A stretch of 14,540 nucleotides of DNA from Stenotrophomonas sp. GTDB lineage: Bacteria; Pseudomonadota; Gammaproteobacteria; Xanthomonadales; Xanthomonadaceae. Below, piece by piece: positions 1 through 5,861 of the stretch. The stretch lies in the NCBI GenBank assembly GCA_003525885.1, contig DQIG01000130.1:1920-16459 (forward strand). The letters run 5' to 3'. The position numbers and the translations under genes were made by a program. The notes beneath the pieces are model-generated. The model was not told the origin of the DNA, searched no databases, and was given only the letters and a program-made list of their open reading frames with translations. Within the stretch, counting starts at the first letter, position 1; every line of letters begins with the position of its first letter.

Positions 1-236
1 TCGTCTCGGGCCCGCAGGTGCGGGGCCTTGGCCTGGCCGGCGACGCCGAATATCCGCTGGACGACGCGCTGGACGACCTGGCGGAGGAGGCCGAGAACGC
101 CTTCAAGCGCCTGAACGGCGACGACCGCGAGATCGACGAGGCGATCGAGAGCGCCATCTCGCGCGCCGTGAAGAAGGCCGCCTTCCGCATCTGGGAACGC
201 AAGCCCGTGGTCGAGACCACGGTCCTGCGCATCTGA
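1..236 (+). CDS. rnj: Ribonuclease J, C-terminal fragment (5' end outside window)
   Basis: The frame is open from base 3 and ends at TGA 234-236, giving the last ~77 residues of a protein that starts upstream of the window. The internal GTG at 18 is not a credible start, because the frame continues to the left edge. The tail has an acidic helix (PLDDALDDLAEEAENAF), then an EAIESAISRAVKKAAFR helix, and ends in KPVVETTVLRI. From memory this matches the C-terminal domain of alphaproteobacterial ribonuclease J, a metallo-beta-lactamase-fold 5' exo/endoribonuclease of RNA turnover and rRNA maturation. The catalytic domain is not in the window. The next gene starts 4 bases after the stop, so the two are probably co-transcribed. 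The family call rests on this short tail and on the alphaproteobacterial gene order around it. Confidence 0.75.
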   Translation, partial: VSGPQVRGLGLAGDAEYPLDDALDDLAEEAENAFKRLNGDDREIDEAIESAISRAVKKAAFRIWERKPVVETTVLRI

Positions 237-240
237 CCGC

Positions 241-993
241 GTGAGCGAGCAGGATCCCGTTCCGGCCGAACCCGAGGCCCCGCGACGCGAGCCGGCGTGG
301 GGCAGGGGCGTTTCCGTCCTGTGGGGCGAGGCGTGGCCGGTCGTGATCCTGACCGGGGCGCTATGGGTCGTATGCCTGTTCCAGAACCTGGGCGACCTGC
401 TGGGCCACGAGGAGGCGATCCTGACCTTCGGGGCGCTGTGGAAGCCGGGGGTCTACCAGGGCCTGTGGTGGACGCCGCTGACCCACATGTTCCTGCACGC
501 GCCCTGGTCCACCCAATGGGGCTGGTCGCACATCGTGATGAACAGCGGGGCCCTGATCGCCCTTGGGCCGGCCATCGCTCAACGGCTGGGCCGGGACGCG
601 CTGGGCGGCCTGCTGTTCCTGCTGTTCTTCGTCGTCTGCGGACTGGCCGGCGCCGCCGGGTTCCTGGCCCTGGCCCCGGAGCAGGTTCCTGCCGTGGGCG
701 CGTCCGGCGCCATCTTCGGCCTTTGGGGCGCGATGGCGCGTCTGAAAGGGGCGGGGGAAGCCGAATTGGCGCCGCTCTTCGCGCCTAGCGTGATGCGCCA
801 GATGGGGGGCGCGCTGATTTCCAACCTGGTCGTTGTCGGTTTCGGCGCGGCCTACGGCCTGGCTTCGGGCGTGGGCGTGATCGGCGTGGCTTGGCAGGCG
901 CACCTGGGCGGCTTCGTCGCCGGCCTGCTGCTGATCCAGATCATGCCCGTGCGCTTCTGGTGGATGCGCCAGGCTGCCGCCGCGGCAGCCTGA
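241..993 (+). CDS. Rhomboid-family intramembrane serine protease
   Basis: 250 residues from a GTG start lying 4 bp after the preceding stop. The short hydrophilic N-terminus (residues 1-30, proline and acid rich) is followed by about six hydrophobic segments (around 33-48, 102-113, 121-145, 151-166, 190-217, 218-236). The rhomboid catalytic features are present: His97 and Asn101 in GWSHIVMNSGAL, the nucleophile motif GASG at 153-156 (Ser155) followed by AIFGLWGA, and the general base His221 in AHLGG. The protein should therefore be an active protease that cuts transmembrane segments of substrates in the inner membrane; the substrate cannot be told. It sits between rnj and mce in the same direction. 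The 3' end codes for an alanine run, and the DNA there (972-990) is a near-perfect palindrome inside the coding sequence. Confidence 0.88.
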   Translation: MSEQDPVPAEPEAPRREPAWGRGVSVLWGEAWPVVILTGALWVVCLFQNLGDLLGHEEAILTFGALWKPGVYQGLWWTPLTHMFLHAPWSTQWGWSHIVMNSGALIALGPAIAQRLGRDALGGLLFLLFFVVCGLAGAAGFLALAPEQVPAVGASGAIFGLWGAMARLKGAGEAELAPLFAPSVMRQMGGALISNLVVVGFGAAYGLASGVGVIGVAWQAHLGGFVAGLLLIQIMPVRFWWMRQAAAAAA

Positions 994-1066
994 ACCGGCC
1001 CTTCTCGGCCCTCGGCATCGGTGCTAGGCCATCGGCCAAACGAGAAGAAACCCGCAGGAACGCACC

Positions 1067-1486
1067 ATGATCGGCAAGCTCAACCACGTCGGCGTCGCCA
1101 CCCCCTCGATCGACGAGTCGCTGAAGATGTACCGCGACCTGCTGGGCGCGACCTCGCACACCGAGAAGTGGGCCATGCCCGAGCAGGGTGTGTGGGTCTG
1201 CTTCGTCAACCTGCCCAACAGCCAGATCGAGCTGATCGAACCCTATGGCGAGGCCTCGCCCATCCACGGCTTCCTGGCCAAGAATCCCAGGGGCGGCCAG
1301 CACCACATCTGCTTCGAGGTGGAGAACATCTACGAGGCCCGCGACGCCCTGGTGGCCAAGGGCGCGACGGTTCTGGGCGAGCCGCGCATCGGCGCCCATG
1401 GTACACTGATCATCTTCGTCCACCCCAAGGACATGGGCGGCATGCTCGTCGAGCTCATGGAAACCCCGAAGGAAGCGCATCACTGA
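1067..1486 (+). CDS. mce: Methylmalonyl-CoA epimerase
   Basis: 139 residues, the usual length for this vicinal-oxygen-chelate (glyoxalase-fold) enzyme. It interconverts (S)- and (R)-methylmalonyl-CoA in propionyl-CoA breakdown, feeding methylmalonyl-CoA mutase and then succinyl-CoA. The two beta-alpha-beta-beta-beta modules are clear: LNHVGVATPSIDESLKMYRD at 5-24 and GGQHHICFEVENIYEARDAL at 76-95. Likely metal ligands are His7, Glu55 (in QIELIEP), His80 and Glu129 (in GMLVEL), by analogy with family enzymes that use His/Gln/His/Glu. The start at 1067 is preceded by an AGGA-like site and begins directly with the conserved MIGKLNHVGVA. The stop overlaps the next ATG by one base (TGATG), which suggests translational coupling. 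In Caulobacter-type alphaproteobacteria this gene is typically followed by a DUF1467 gene and proS, as here. Confidence 0.92.
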   Translation: MIGKLNHVGVATPSIDESLKMYRDLLGATSHTEKWAMPEQGVWVCFVNLPNSQIELIEPYGEASPIHGFLAKNPRGGQHHICFEVENIYEARDALVAKGATVLGEPRIGAHGTLIIFVHPKDMGGMLVELMETPKEAHH

Positions 1487-1746
1487 TGGGTCCCGTCACC
1501 TCCATCGCCGTCTATCTCACCATCTGGTGGACCACGCTGTTCGCGATCCTTCCGCTGGGCAACCGCACGTTCAAGGAGATGGGGATCGAGCCGCCGCCGG
1601 GAGCCGATCCGGGCGCGCCGGTCAATCCGAACCTCAAGCGCAAGTTCTTCACCACCACCTGGGTCTCGGCCCTGGTGATGGCGGCCCTGCTGCTGGTGAT
1701 CCGCTTCCACCTGATCACCCTTCCGGACCTGCCGGCGAGCTATTGA
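1486..1746 (+). CDS. DUF1467 family small membrane protein
   Basis: 86 residues from the ATG at 1486-1488, which overlaps the mce stop by one base. A much longer open frame extends upstream to 1021, but that part is an out-of-frame shadow of mce and is not coding. The protein has two predicted transmembrane helices (about 5-24, starting VTSIAVYLTIWWTTLFAIL, and 57-76) joined by a proline-rich linker (EPPPGADPGAPVNP) and a KRKFF basic patch before helix 2. This matches the alphaproteobacterial DUF1467 family, which has no established function and is usually found beside mce and proS. Position and coupling suggest co-expression with mce; that is not evidence for a shared pathway. Confidence 0.85.
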   Translation: MGPVTSIAVYLTIWWTTLFAILPLGNRTFKEMGIEPPPGADPGAPVNPNLKRKFFTTTWVSALVMAALLLVIRFHLITLPDLPASY

Positions 1747-1757
1747 TCCGCCGCCGG

Positions 1758-1817
1758 CGCCCAACGCTTGGGCGGTGGACGGTGAACTTGCCCCTATTCG
1801 CCCAATCCATGGGCGAA
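1758..1817 (+). other. Two hairpins with identical stems downstream of the DUF1467 gene
   Basis: Hairpin A (1758-1774) is CGCCCA-ACGCT-TGGGCG. Hairpin B (1799-1815) is CGCCCA-ATCCA-TGGGCG and is extended by TT/AA to an 8-bp stem (1797-1817). Both have the same 6-bp stem and a 5-nt loop starting with A. Neither has a U-tract, so neither looks like a terminator. The left arm of A can also pair with the right arm of B. The stems are read directly from the sequence; any regulatory role is unproven. Confidence 0.5.
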
Positions 1818-1878
1818 AGTCGCGGGTAGGGCGCGTCGTCCGCAATCCGGCGCCCCCAACATCTGTTCGGGAGTTAGG

Positions 1879-1956
1879 GTGAGACTCACGAGACCGGGTC
1901 TTCTGGTCTTGCTCTGTGGCGTCTTCCCCGACGATGACTTGCAAGGCCGCGCGTGA
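1879..1956 (+). CDS. Possible 25-residue small ORF ending in a terminator loop
   Basis: A GTG at 1879 is preceded by GGGAG at 1869-1873 (5-nt spacing) and opens 25 codons: MRLTRPGLLVLLCGVF, then PDDDLQGRA, stop TGA at 1954-1956. The peptide has a basic N-terminus, a hydrophobic stretch PGLLVLLCGVF and an acidic end. The stop codon falls exactly in the 5-nt loop of the terminator at 1943-1969, so a ribosome reaching the stop would cover the left arm of that hairpin. It could be a leader peptide, a small membrane peptide or chance. A short hairpin (1891-1897 with 1903-1909, one G-U pair) lies inside it. I do not recognise the peptide. Confidence is low because an ORF this short is common by chance. 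Confidence 0.25.
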   Translation: MRLTRPGLLVLLCGVFPDDDLQGRA

Positions 1957-1975
1957 ACCGCGCGGCCTTCTTTTC
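1943..1975 (+). terminator. Intrinsic terminator upstream of proS
   Basis: A perfect 11-bp GC-rich stem, AAGGCCGCGCG (1943-1953) with CGCGCGGCCTT (1959-1969), has the loop TGAAC and is followed by CTTTTCGTTT. It would end transcription coming from the mce/DUF1467 cluster, or from a short transcript arising in 1747-1942, before proS. Confidence 0.8.
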
Positions 1976-2014
1976 GTTTCTCCAGGCTCGATCGTCATCT
2001 TTTTGCCGCGCGCG

Positions 2015-2044
2015 TTGCCAAGCTGACGGGCAAGCGGCTATCTC
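2015..2044 (+). promoter_or_regulatory. proS: Possible proS promoter (alphaproteobacterial side)
   Basis: TTGCCA at 2015-2020 and TATCTC at 2039-2044 are separated by 18 bp, downstream of the terminator and about 33 bp before the proS ATG. A strong terminator just upstream implies that proS needs its own promoter. The -10 match is weak, so this is only a candidate. A GGAG at 2062-2065 is the likely ribosome-binding site, with a rather long 11-nt spacing to ATG 2077. Confidence 0.3.
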
Positions 2045-2076
2045 AACGCCTCGAATTTGCCGGAGACGACCGTTCC

Positions 2077-3780
2077 ATGCGCCTGTCGCGCTATTTCCTG
2101 CCCGTCCTGAAAGAAGCTCCTTCCGACGCCCAGATCGTGTCGCACCAGCTGATGCTGCGCGCGGGCATGATCCGCAAGCTGGCATCGGGCCTGTACACCT
2201 GGTCGCCGCTGGGCCTGCGCGTGCTGCGCAAGGTCGAGCGCATCGTGCGCGAGGAAATGGACCGGGCCGGTGCCGTGGAATTCCAGATCCCGACCATCCA
2301 GCCGAAGGAACTGTGGGAGCAGACCGGCCGCTGGCAGAAGTTCGGCCCGCAGCTGCTGAAGATCAAGGACCGCAAGGACCAGGTGTTCTGCTACAGCCCG
2401 ACCGCCGAAGAAGCTGCCTGCGACTTCGCGCGCAGCGAGCTGTCCAGCTACAAGCAGCTGCCGGTGAACTTCTACCAGGTGCAGACCAAGTTCCGCGACG
2501 AGATCCGCCCGCGCTTCGGCGTGATGCGCTCGCGCGAGTTCCTGATGAAGGACGCCTATTCGTTCCACCTGCACGATGAGTGCCTGGTGCGCGAATACGA
2601 GAACATGAAGTCGGCCTACAGCCGCATCTTCACCCGCCTCGGCCTGGACTTCCGCATGGTGCAGGCGGACTCCGGCGCGATCGGCGGCGATGCCTCGCAG
2701 GAATTCCACGTGATCGCCGATTCCGGCGAAGACGCACTGGTGTTCTCCACCGGTTCGGACTACGCGGCCAACATGGAAGCGGCGATCGCCGCCGATCCGG
2801 CACCGCGTGCGGCCGCCACCGAAACGATGCGCAAGGTGGATACCCCCACCCAGAAGACCTGCGAGGACGTCGCGGCGCTGCTCGGCATCGACCTGCAGCG
2901 CACGGTGAAGTCGGTGGCACTGGTCGCCGGCGAAGGCAAGGCACAGCAGTTCGTGCTGGTGCTGGTGCGTGGCGACCATGACGTCAACGAGATCAAGCTG
3001 GCCAAGGTCGCCGGCCTGGACGAGCAGCGCTTCGCCAGCGAGGCGGAAATCGCCGAGCACCTGGGCAGCGTGCCGGGCTTCCTCGGCCCGGTCGCCCCGG
3101 CCAAGGCCATCCGCGTGGTCGCCGATCGCGAAGTGGCGGCAATGGCCGACTTCGTCGTCGGCGCCAACGAAGCCGGTTTCCACCTGGCCGGCGTCAACTG
3201 GGGCCGCGACCTGCCGGAACCGGAAGTGGCCGACATCCGCAACGTGCGTGCCGGCGACCGCGCGCTGGACGGCGGCGAACTGAAGATCGCCCGCGGCATC
3301 GAAGTCGGCCATGTGTTCCAGCTCGGCCGCAAGTACGCCGAAGCGCTGGATGCCACCGTGCTGGACGAGAACGGCAAGGCGGCGGTAATGGCGATGGGCT
3401 GCTACGGCATCGGTATCTCGCGCGTGGTGGCTGCCGCGATCGAACAGAACCATGACGATGCCGGCATCATCTGGCCGGACGCGATGGCGCCGTGGCAGGT
3501 GGTGGTGTGCGTGATCAACCCGAAGGGTGATGCTGCCGTGGCCGATGCTGCTGCCAATCTGCTGCAGGAACTGCGCGACGCGGGCCTGGACGCCGCACTC
3601 GACGACCGCGGCCTGCGCCCGGGCGCGATGTTCGCCGACATGGAACTGATCGGTATCCCGCACCGCGTGGTAGTCAGCGAACGCGGCCTGGCCGCCGGCA
3701 CCTACGAGTACCGCTCGCGCCGCGCCACCGACGCAGAGAGCCTGGACAAGGCGACCCTGCTGCAGCGACTGCAGGGCTGA
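2077..3780 (+). CDS. proS: Prolyl-tRNA synthetase, long form with editing domain; hybrid N-terminus
   Basis: 567 residues. It charges tRNA-Pro with proline in the cytoplasm. The class II catalytic core is present: PTAEE at 108-112, motif 2 FRDEIRPRFGVMRSREFLMK at 139-158, and motif 3 GCYGIGISR at 441-449. A YbaK-like editing insertion lies at about 224-400; Lys278 in RTVKSV corresponds to the lysine of the E. coli enzyme's editing pocket. The C-terminal anticodon-binding domain follows from about 473. This is the long bacterial (gammaproteobacterial) form. The first ~24 residues (MRLSRYFLPVLKEAPSDAQ, then IVSHQ) instead match the short ~440-residue alphaproteobacterial enzyme, which lacks the editing domain. 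Xanthomonad enzymes typically begin MRLSQFHLRTTKETPADAE and then ELVSHR. The switch falls at residues 25-33, with the frame intact. The gene is annotated as read, but it is probably an artefact joining two proS genes. Confidence 0.9.
   Translation: MRLSRYFLPVLKEAPSDAQIVSHQLMLRAGMIRKLASGLYTWSPLGLRVLRKVERIVREEMDRAGAVEFQIPTIQPKELWEQTGRWQKFGPQLLKIKDRKDQVFCYSPTAEEAACDFARSELSSYKQLPVNFYQVQTKFRDEIRPRFGVMRSREFLMKDAYSFHLHDECLVREYENMKSAYSRIFTRLGLDFRMVQADSGAIGGDASQEFHVIADSGEDALVFSTGSDYAANMEAAIAADPAPRAAATETMRKVDTPTQKTCEDVAALLGIDLQRTVKSVALVAGEGKAQQFVLVLVRGDHDVNEIKLAKVAGLDEQRFASEAEIAEHLGSVPGFLGPVAPAKAIRVVADREVAAMADFVVGANEAGFHLAGVNWGRDLPEPEVADIRNVRAGDRALDGGELKIARGIEVGHVFQLGRKYAEALDATVLDENGKAAVMAMGCYGIGISRVVAAAIEQNHDDAGIIWPDAMAPWQVVVCVINPKGDAAVADAAANLLQELRDAGLDAALDDRGLRPGAMFADMELIGIPHRVVVSERGLAAGTYEYRSRRATDAESLDKATLLQRLQG
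2149..2178. other. Probable chimeric junction (alphaproteobacterial to xanthomonad sequence)
   Basis: Left of about 2149 the proS codons and all upstream genes fit a Caulobacter/Brevundimonas-like genome. Right of about 2178 the protein (KLASGLYTWSPLGLRVLRK onward) and all downstream genes fit a Stenotrophomonas-like genome. The interval encodes LMLRAGMIRK, and LMLRAGMIR is common to both lineages' ProRS, so the exact breakpoint cannot be placed within it. A switch in a shared stretch, with the frame preserved and native gene order on each side, is what an assembler produces when it joins two genomes through a shared k-mer. Confidence 0.8.
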
Positions 3781-3786
3781 CATGAA

Positions 3787-3815
3787 AAGACCGGGGCCTG
3801 CCCCGGTCTTTTTTT
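3787..3815 (+). terminator. proS intrinsic terminator
   Basis: A perfect 10-bp stem, AAGACCGGGG (3787-3796) with CCCCGGTCTT (3801-3810), has a CCTG tetraloop and runs into a T-tract through 3815. It starts 6 bases after the proS stop. Confidence 0.93.
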
Positions 3816-3911
3816 GCCTGCGCCATCGTGGGCGGATATTGCAGCGGACATAATCCGGTCAAAATCACCGCAACGGCGCCGGCATCCCGCCATGGCATGT
3901 CCTGCATGCAT

Positions 3912-3940
3912 TTGTGCTTCGATTAATTCATCTCTATTCT
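3912..3940 (+). promoter_or_regulatory. Likely sigma-70 promoter of the H-NS-like gene
   Basis: TTGTGC (3912-3917) and TATTCT (3935-3940) are 17 bp apart in the only AT-rich stretch (3918-3940) of this intergenic region. Transcription would start near 3947, leaving a ~55-nt leader. GGAG at 3989-3992, 9 nt before ATG 4002, serves as ribosome-binding site. AT-rich upstream DNA would also suit autoregulation by an H-NS-type protein; that is inference. Confidence 0.45.
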
Positions 3941-4001
3941 GTCCGCCGACGCCATGGACTGGCTTGTCCCGTCCACACATTAGTTTCCGGAGTAACCGTA
4001 A

Positions 4002-4385
4002 ATGAGCATTGACCTGACCGGCCTGTCGGCGCGCGAGCTGGGCGCCCTGATCCGCACCGCGAAGAAGCAGCAGACCATCGTCGCCAAGCGCCGGCCGATC
4101 ACCAAGGTTCGCGCCCAGCTGACCAAGCTGGCCAAAACCGAGGGTTACACCATCGAGGAACTGTTCGGCGACGCCCCGGCCCCGCGCGCGCGCAAGGTGG
4201 CTAAAGTCGCCAAGGCACCGTCGAAGACCGCTGGCCGCAAGCTGGGCAAGGTTGCCCCGAAGTACCGCAACCCGGCCAACCCCAAGGAAACCTGGACCGG
4301 CCGTGGCAAGCAGCCGCGCTGGATGGCTGAACTGACCGCCAAGGGCAACAAGAAGCCGGAAGATTTCCTGATCAAGAAGGCCTGA
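4002..4385 (+). CDS. H-NS family nucleoid-associated DNA-binding protein
   Basis: 127 residues. The N-terminal ~50 residues form a charged helical oligomerisation region (LSARELGALIRTAKKQQTIV and onward). A basic Lys/Ala/Pro-rich linker follows (about 58-85, APRARKVAKVAKAPSKTAGR). The C-terminal H-NS DNA-binding domain has the signature KYRNPANPKETWTGRGKQPR at 87-106, followed by W107; the GRGKQP loop at 100-105 is the minor-groove-reading element. Proteins of this family coat and silence AT-rich and foreign DNA. Xanthomonads carry several paralogues, and XrvA of Xanthomonas oryzae is an H-NS-like virulence regulator of similar size; I cannot show that this is its orthologue. The gene stands alone between its own promoter and a strong terminator, and is convergent with the ThrE-family gene. 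Confidence 0.9.
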   Translation: MSIDLTGLSARELGALIRTAKKQQTIVAKRRPITKVRAQLTKLAKTEGYTIEELFGDAPAPRARKVAKVAKAPSKTAGRKLGKVAPKYRNPANPKETWTGRGKQPRWMAELTAKGNKKPEDFLIKKA

Positions 4386-4400
4386 GGCCAGATCGGGATG

Positions 4401-4438
4401 CAATGAGAAACGCCGGCTAAAGCCGGCGTTTCTCATTG
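4401..4438. terminator. Bidirectional intrinsic terminator between convergent genes
   Basis: A perfect 17-bp stem (4401-4417 with 4422-4438) has a TAAA loop, a CGCCGGC/GCCGGCG core and GAGAAA/TTTCTC flanks, so each strand carries a U-rich run after the GC core. It lies 16 bp after the H-NS-like stop and downstream of the minus-strand ThrE-family gene, so it can serve both. Confidence 0.88.
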
Positions 4439-4440
4439 AA

Positions 4441-4467
4441 GGTGTGTGGACCAAGGTCCACACCCAC
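4441..4467 (-). repeat. GTAG/REP-type palindromic repeat, copy 1 (GTGG-headed)
   Basis: Plus-strand GGTGTGTGGACCAAGGTCCA, continuing CACCCAC. The palindromic core GTGTGGACC/GGTCCACAC surrounds AA. On the minus strand the element begins GTGGGTGTGGACC, the layout of the GTAG-headed REP (SMAG) elements known from Stenotrophomonas genomes, with GTGG in place of GTAG. It is a same-orientation partner of copy 2. Confidence 0.7.
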
Positions 4468-4484
4468 AAGAAGCAGCCCCTCCC

Positions 4485-4512
4485 GGTGTTTGGACCAACG
4501 GTCCACACCTAC
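4485..4512 (-). repeat. GTAG/REP-type palindromic repeat, copy 2, overlapping a stop codon
   Basis: Plus-strand GGTGTTTGGACCAACGGTCC, continuing ACACCTAC. On the minus strand it reads GTAGGTGTGGACCGTTGGTC and then CAAACACC, a GTAG-headed imperfect palindrome. It is in the same orientation as copy 1 with a 17-bp gap between them. Its GTAG head overlaps the last codons of the ThrE-family gene, and the TAG of GTAG (4509-4511) is that gene's stop codon. Confidence 0.78.
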
Positions 4513-5768
4513 AGGGTTTTGCGGGCGGGCATCAGCAGGTTGCCGAACAACAGGCCGGCCACCAGTGCCATCACCACGTTGAGCACGGTGAGAAACACGC
4601 TCTGGCCGGCGCCCACGTCCTGCTGCTGGACCAGGGTCAGCACCCCACGCAGGCTGGTGCTGCCCGGCACCATCATGATGATGCCCGGCAGGCGGATGAT
4701 CGCACCCGGACGCCCGACCAGGCGGCCGAACAGGTTGCCACCGGCGGTCAGCAGCATCGCGGACAGGAAGATGCCCGCAGGCGCGCCCCAGGCATGTCCG
4801 CCGAACTTGGAGATCGCATAACCGGCCACCGAGGCCGCGATCACCCACGGGTAATCGCGGCGGTTGGCCTTGAACAGCATCGCGAAGGCGAACGCCGCGG
4901 TCAGCAGCGAGCCCCACTCCACCCACGGCCCCTGCGGCCGCGTGGCCCGGATCACCGGATCCAGGCCGAGCACGTCGGCCAGGGTCACCGCGATCATCGC
5001 GCCGACGCTGAGCTTCATGATGGTGGTCAGCGCGCCGGCAAAGCGCGCGGTACCCGATACCCAGTGCTGGCTGGCCAGCTCGTTGACCGCGTTGGTCAGC
5101 GACATGCCGGGCAGCAGCACCACCAGCGAGGCAATGATCACCGTATTGAGGTTGAGCGCGCCGATGAACGACGCCACCAGGGTGGCGACCATGCCGGCCA
5201 ACAGCGCAGCCAGTGCCTCGGCCGCTTCGCGGGTGGCCGGGCGACGGTCGGTAACCATGCCGAGCAGGCCGATCATCAGGCCGATGACACCGGCGGTGGC
5301 GATGTCCAGCCACGGCAGCTTCCACATGCCGGCCACGCCAGCCGCGCCGAGGGTGAACGACAGGATGGTACGCAGCTTGCCGCGCCGGCCCGGATCCTTG
5401 TCCAGCTGGCGCAGTGCAGTATGGCCTTGGGCGATGCTCATCCGCCCGTTGGACACTTCTTCAGCGATGTGGTCGGCGACACTGAGCTTGTGCAGGTCGT
5501 TCTCACCGGGCGCCAGGCGGATCACACGGGTGATATCGCTGGAGCCGATTGCCTGCGCCGGATCGCTGAAGCTGAGGATGATACCGGTGGGATTCGACCA
5601 CGGTTCACAATCCAGATCGAGCTGGCGGGCCAGTGCCACCACCGCCGTTTCCAGGCGCTGGGCCGTCGTGCCATAGCTGTGCAGGCGTCCGGCGATCTCG
5701 GAAACAAAGGCCACGCGCTGTGCGTAGGTGGCCTGGGGCGTGGGGATCGTGTGAGCGTCTGCGGACAT
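4509..5768 (-). CDS. ThrE-family threonine/serine exporter-like membrane protein
   Basis: 419 residues. An N-terminal soluble ThrE domain (about 15-130; RVAFVSEIAGRLHSYGTTAQ at 18-37, then a hydrophilic stretch) is followed by about ten hydrophobic segments from 137 to 413. The two membrane halves carry related loops: LLPGMSLTNAVNELAS at 218-233 and PGIIMMVPGSTSLRG at 361-375. This is the fused layout of Corynebacterium ThrE, equivalent to E. coli YjjP and YjjB in one chain. ThrE exports threonine and serine; YjjPB exports succinate in E. coli, so the substrate here is open. The ATG at 5766-5768 lacks a clear Shine-Dalgarno site, and TAATAC lies 10 bases upstream, so the mRNA may be nearly leaderless. 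The stop codon is supplied by a repeat. The gene diverges from the MCE transporter operon. Confidence 0.87.
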   Translation of the reverse strand: MSADAHTIPTPQATYAQRVAFVSEIAGRLHSYGTTAQRLETAVVALARQLDLDCEPWSNPTGIILSFSDPAQAIGSSDITRVIRLAPGENDLHKLSVADHIAEEVSNGRMSIAQGHTALRQLDKDPGRRGKLRTILSFTLGAAGVAGMWKLPWLDIATAGVIGLMIGLLGMVTDRRPATREAAEALAALLAGMVATLVASFIGALNLNTVIIASLVVLLPGMSLTNAVNELASQHWVSGTARFAGALTTIMKLSVGAMIAVTLADVLGLDPVIRATRPQGPWVEWGSLLTAAFAFAMLFKANRRDYPWVIAASVAGYAISKFGGHAWGAPAGIFLSAMLLTAGGNLFGRLVGRPGAIIRLPGIIMMVPGSTSLRGVLTLVQQQDVGAGQSVFLTVLNVVMALVAGLLFGNLLMPARKTL

Positions 5769-5861
5769 GCGCCGTAGTATTACCTACTGCCGGGCCGTGC
5801 TGGATAAATTCATCCGAGTTCGACGCGAAGCCCGATACAGAACGGTTATGCTGCGACCCGA
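5769..5861. promoter_or_regulatory. Divergent promoter region between the ThrE-family gene and the MCE transporter operon
   Basis: 93 bp separate two divergent starts. On the minus strand TAATAC ends about 10 bases before the ThrE-family ATG. On the plus strand TATGCT (5847-5852) lies 9 bases before ATG 5862. Both could be -10 elements giving very short leaders. I see no convincing -35 for either and no Shine-Dalgarno site, so the assignments are tentative. Confidence 0.4.

Noticed and set aside
972..990. Palindrome GGCTGCCGC-C-GCGGCAGCC at the rhomboid gene's end as a terminator
   Set aside because: It codes for an alanine run, has a 1-nt centre and no T-tract; probably a by-product of GCC/GCG alanine codons.
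1021..1485. Upstream extension of the DUF1467 frame
   Set aside because: The extra residues are an alternative-frame reading of mce. DUF1467 begins at its own ATG, which overlaps the mce stop.
2038..3783. 581-codon open frame on the minus strand opposite proS
   Set aside because: Antisense shadow of a high-GC gene. proS has full-length motif support, and the antisense translation is rich in His, Arg and Gln with no recognisable domain.
4446..5777. 443-codon plus-strand open frame opposite the ThrE-family gene
   Set aside because: It starts inside the REP repeat and is dominated by His/Arg/Gly. The minus frame has transmembrane segments and ThrE motifs.
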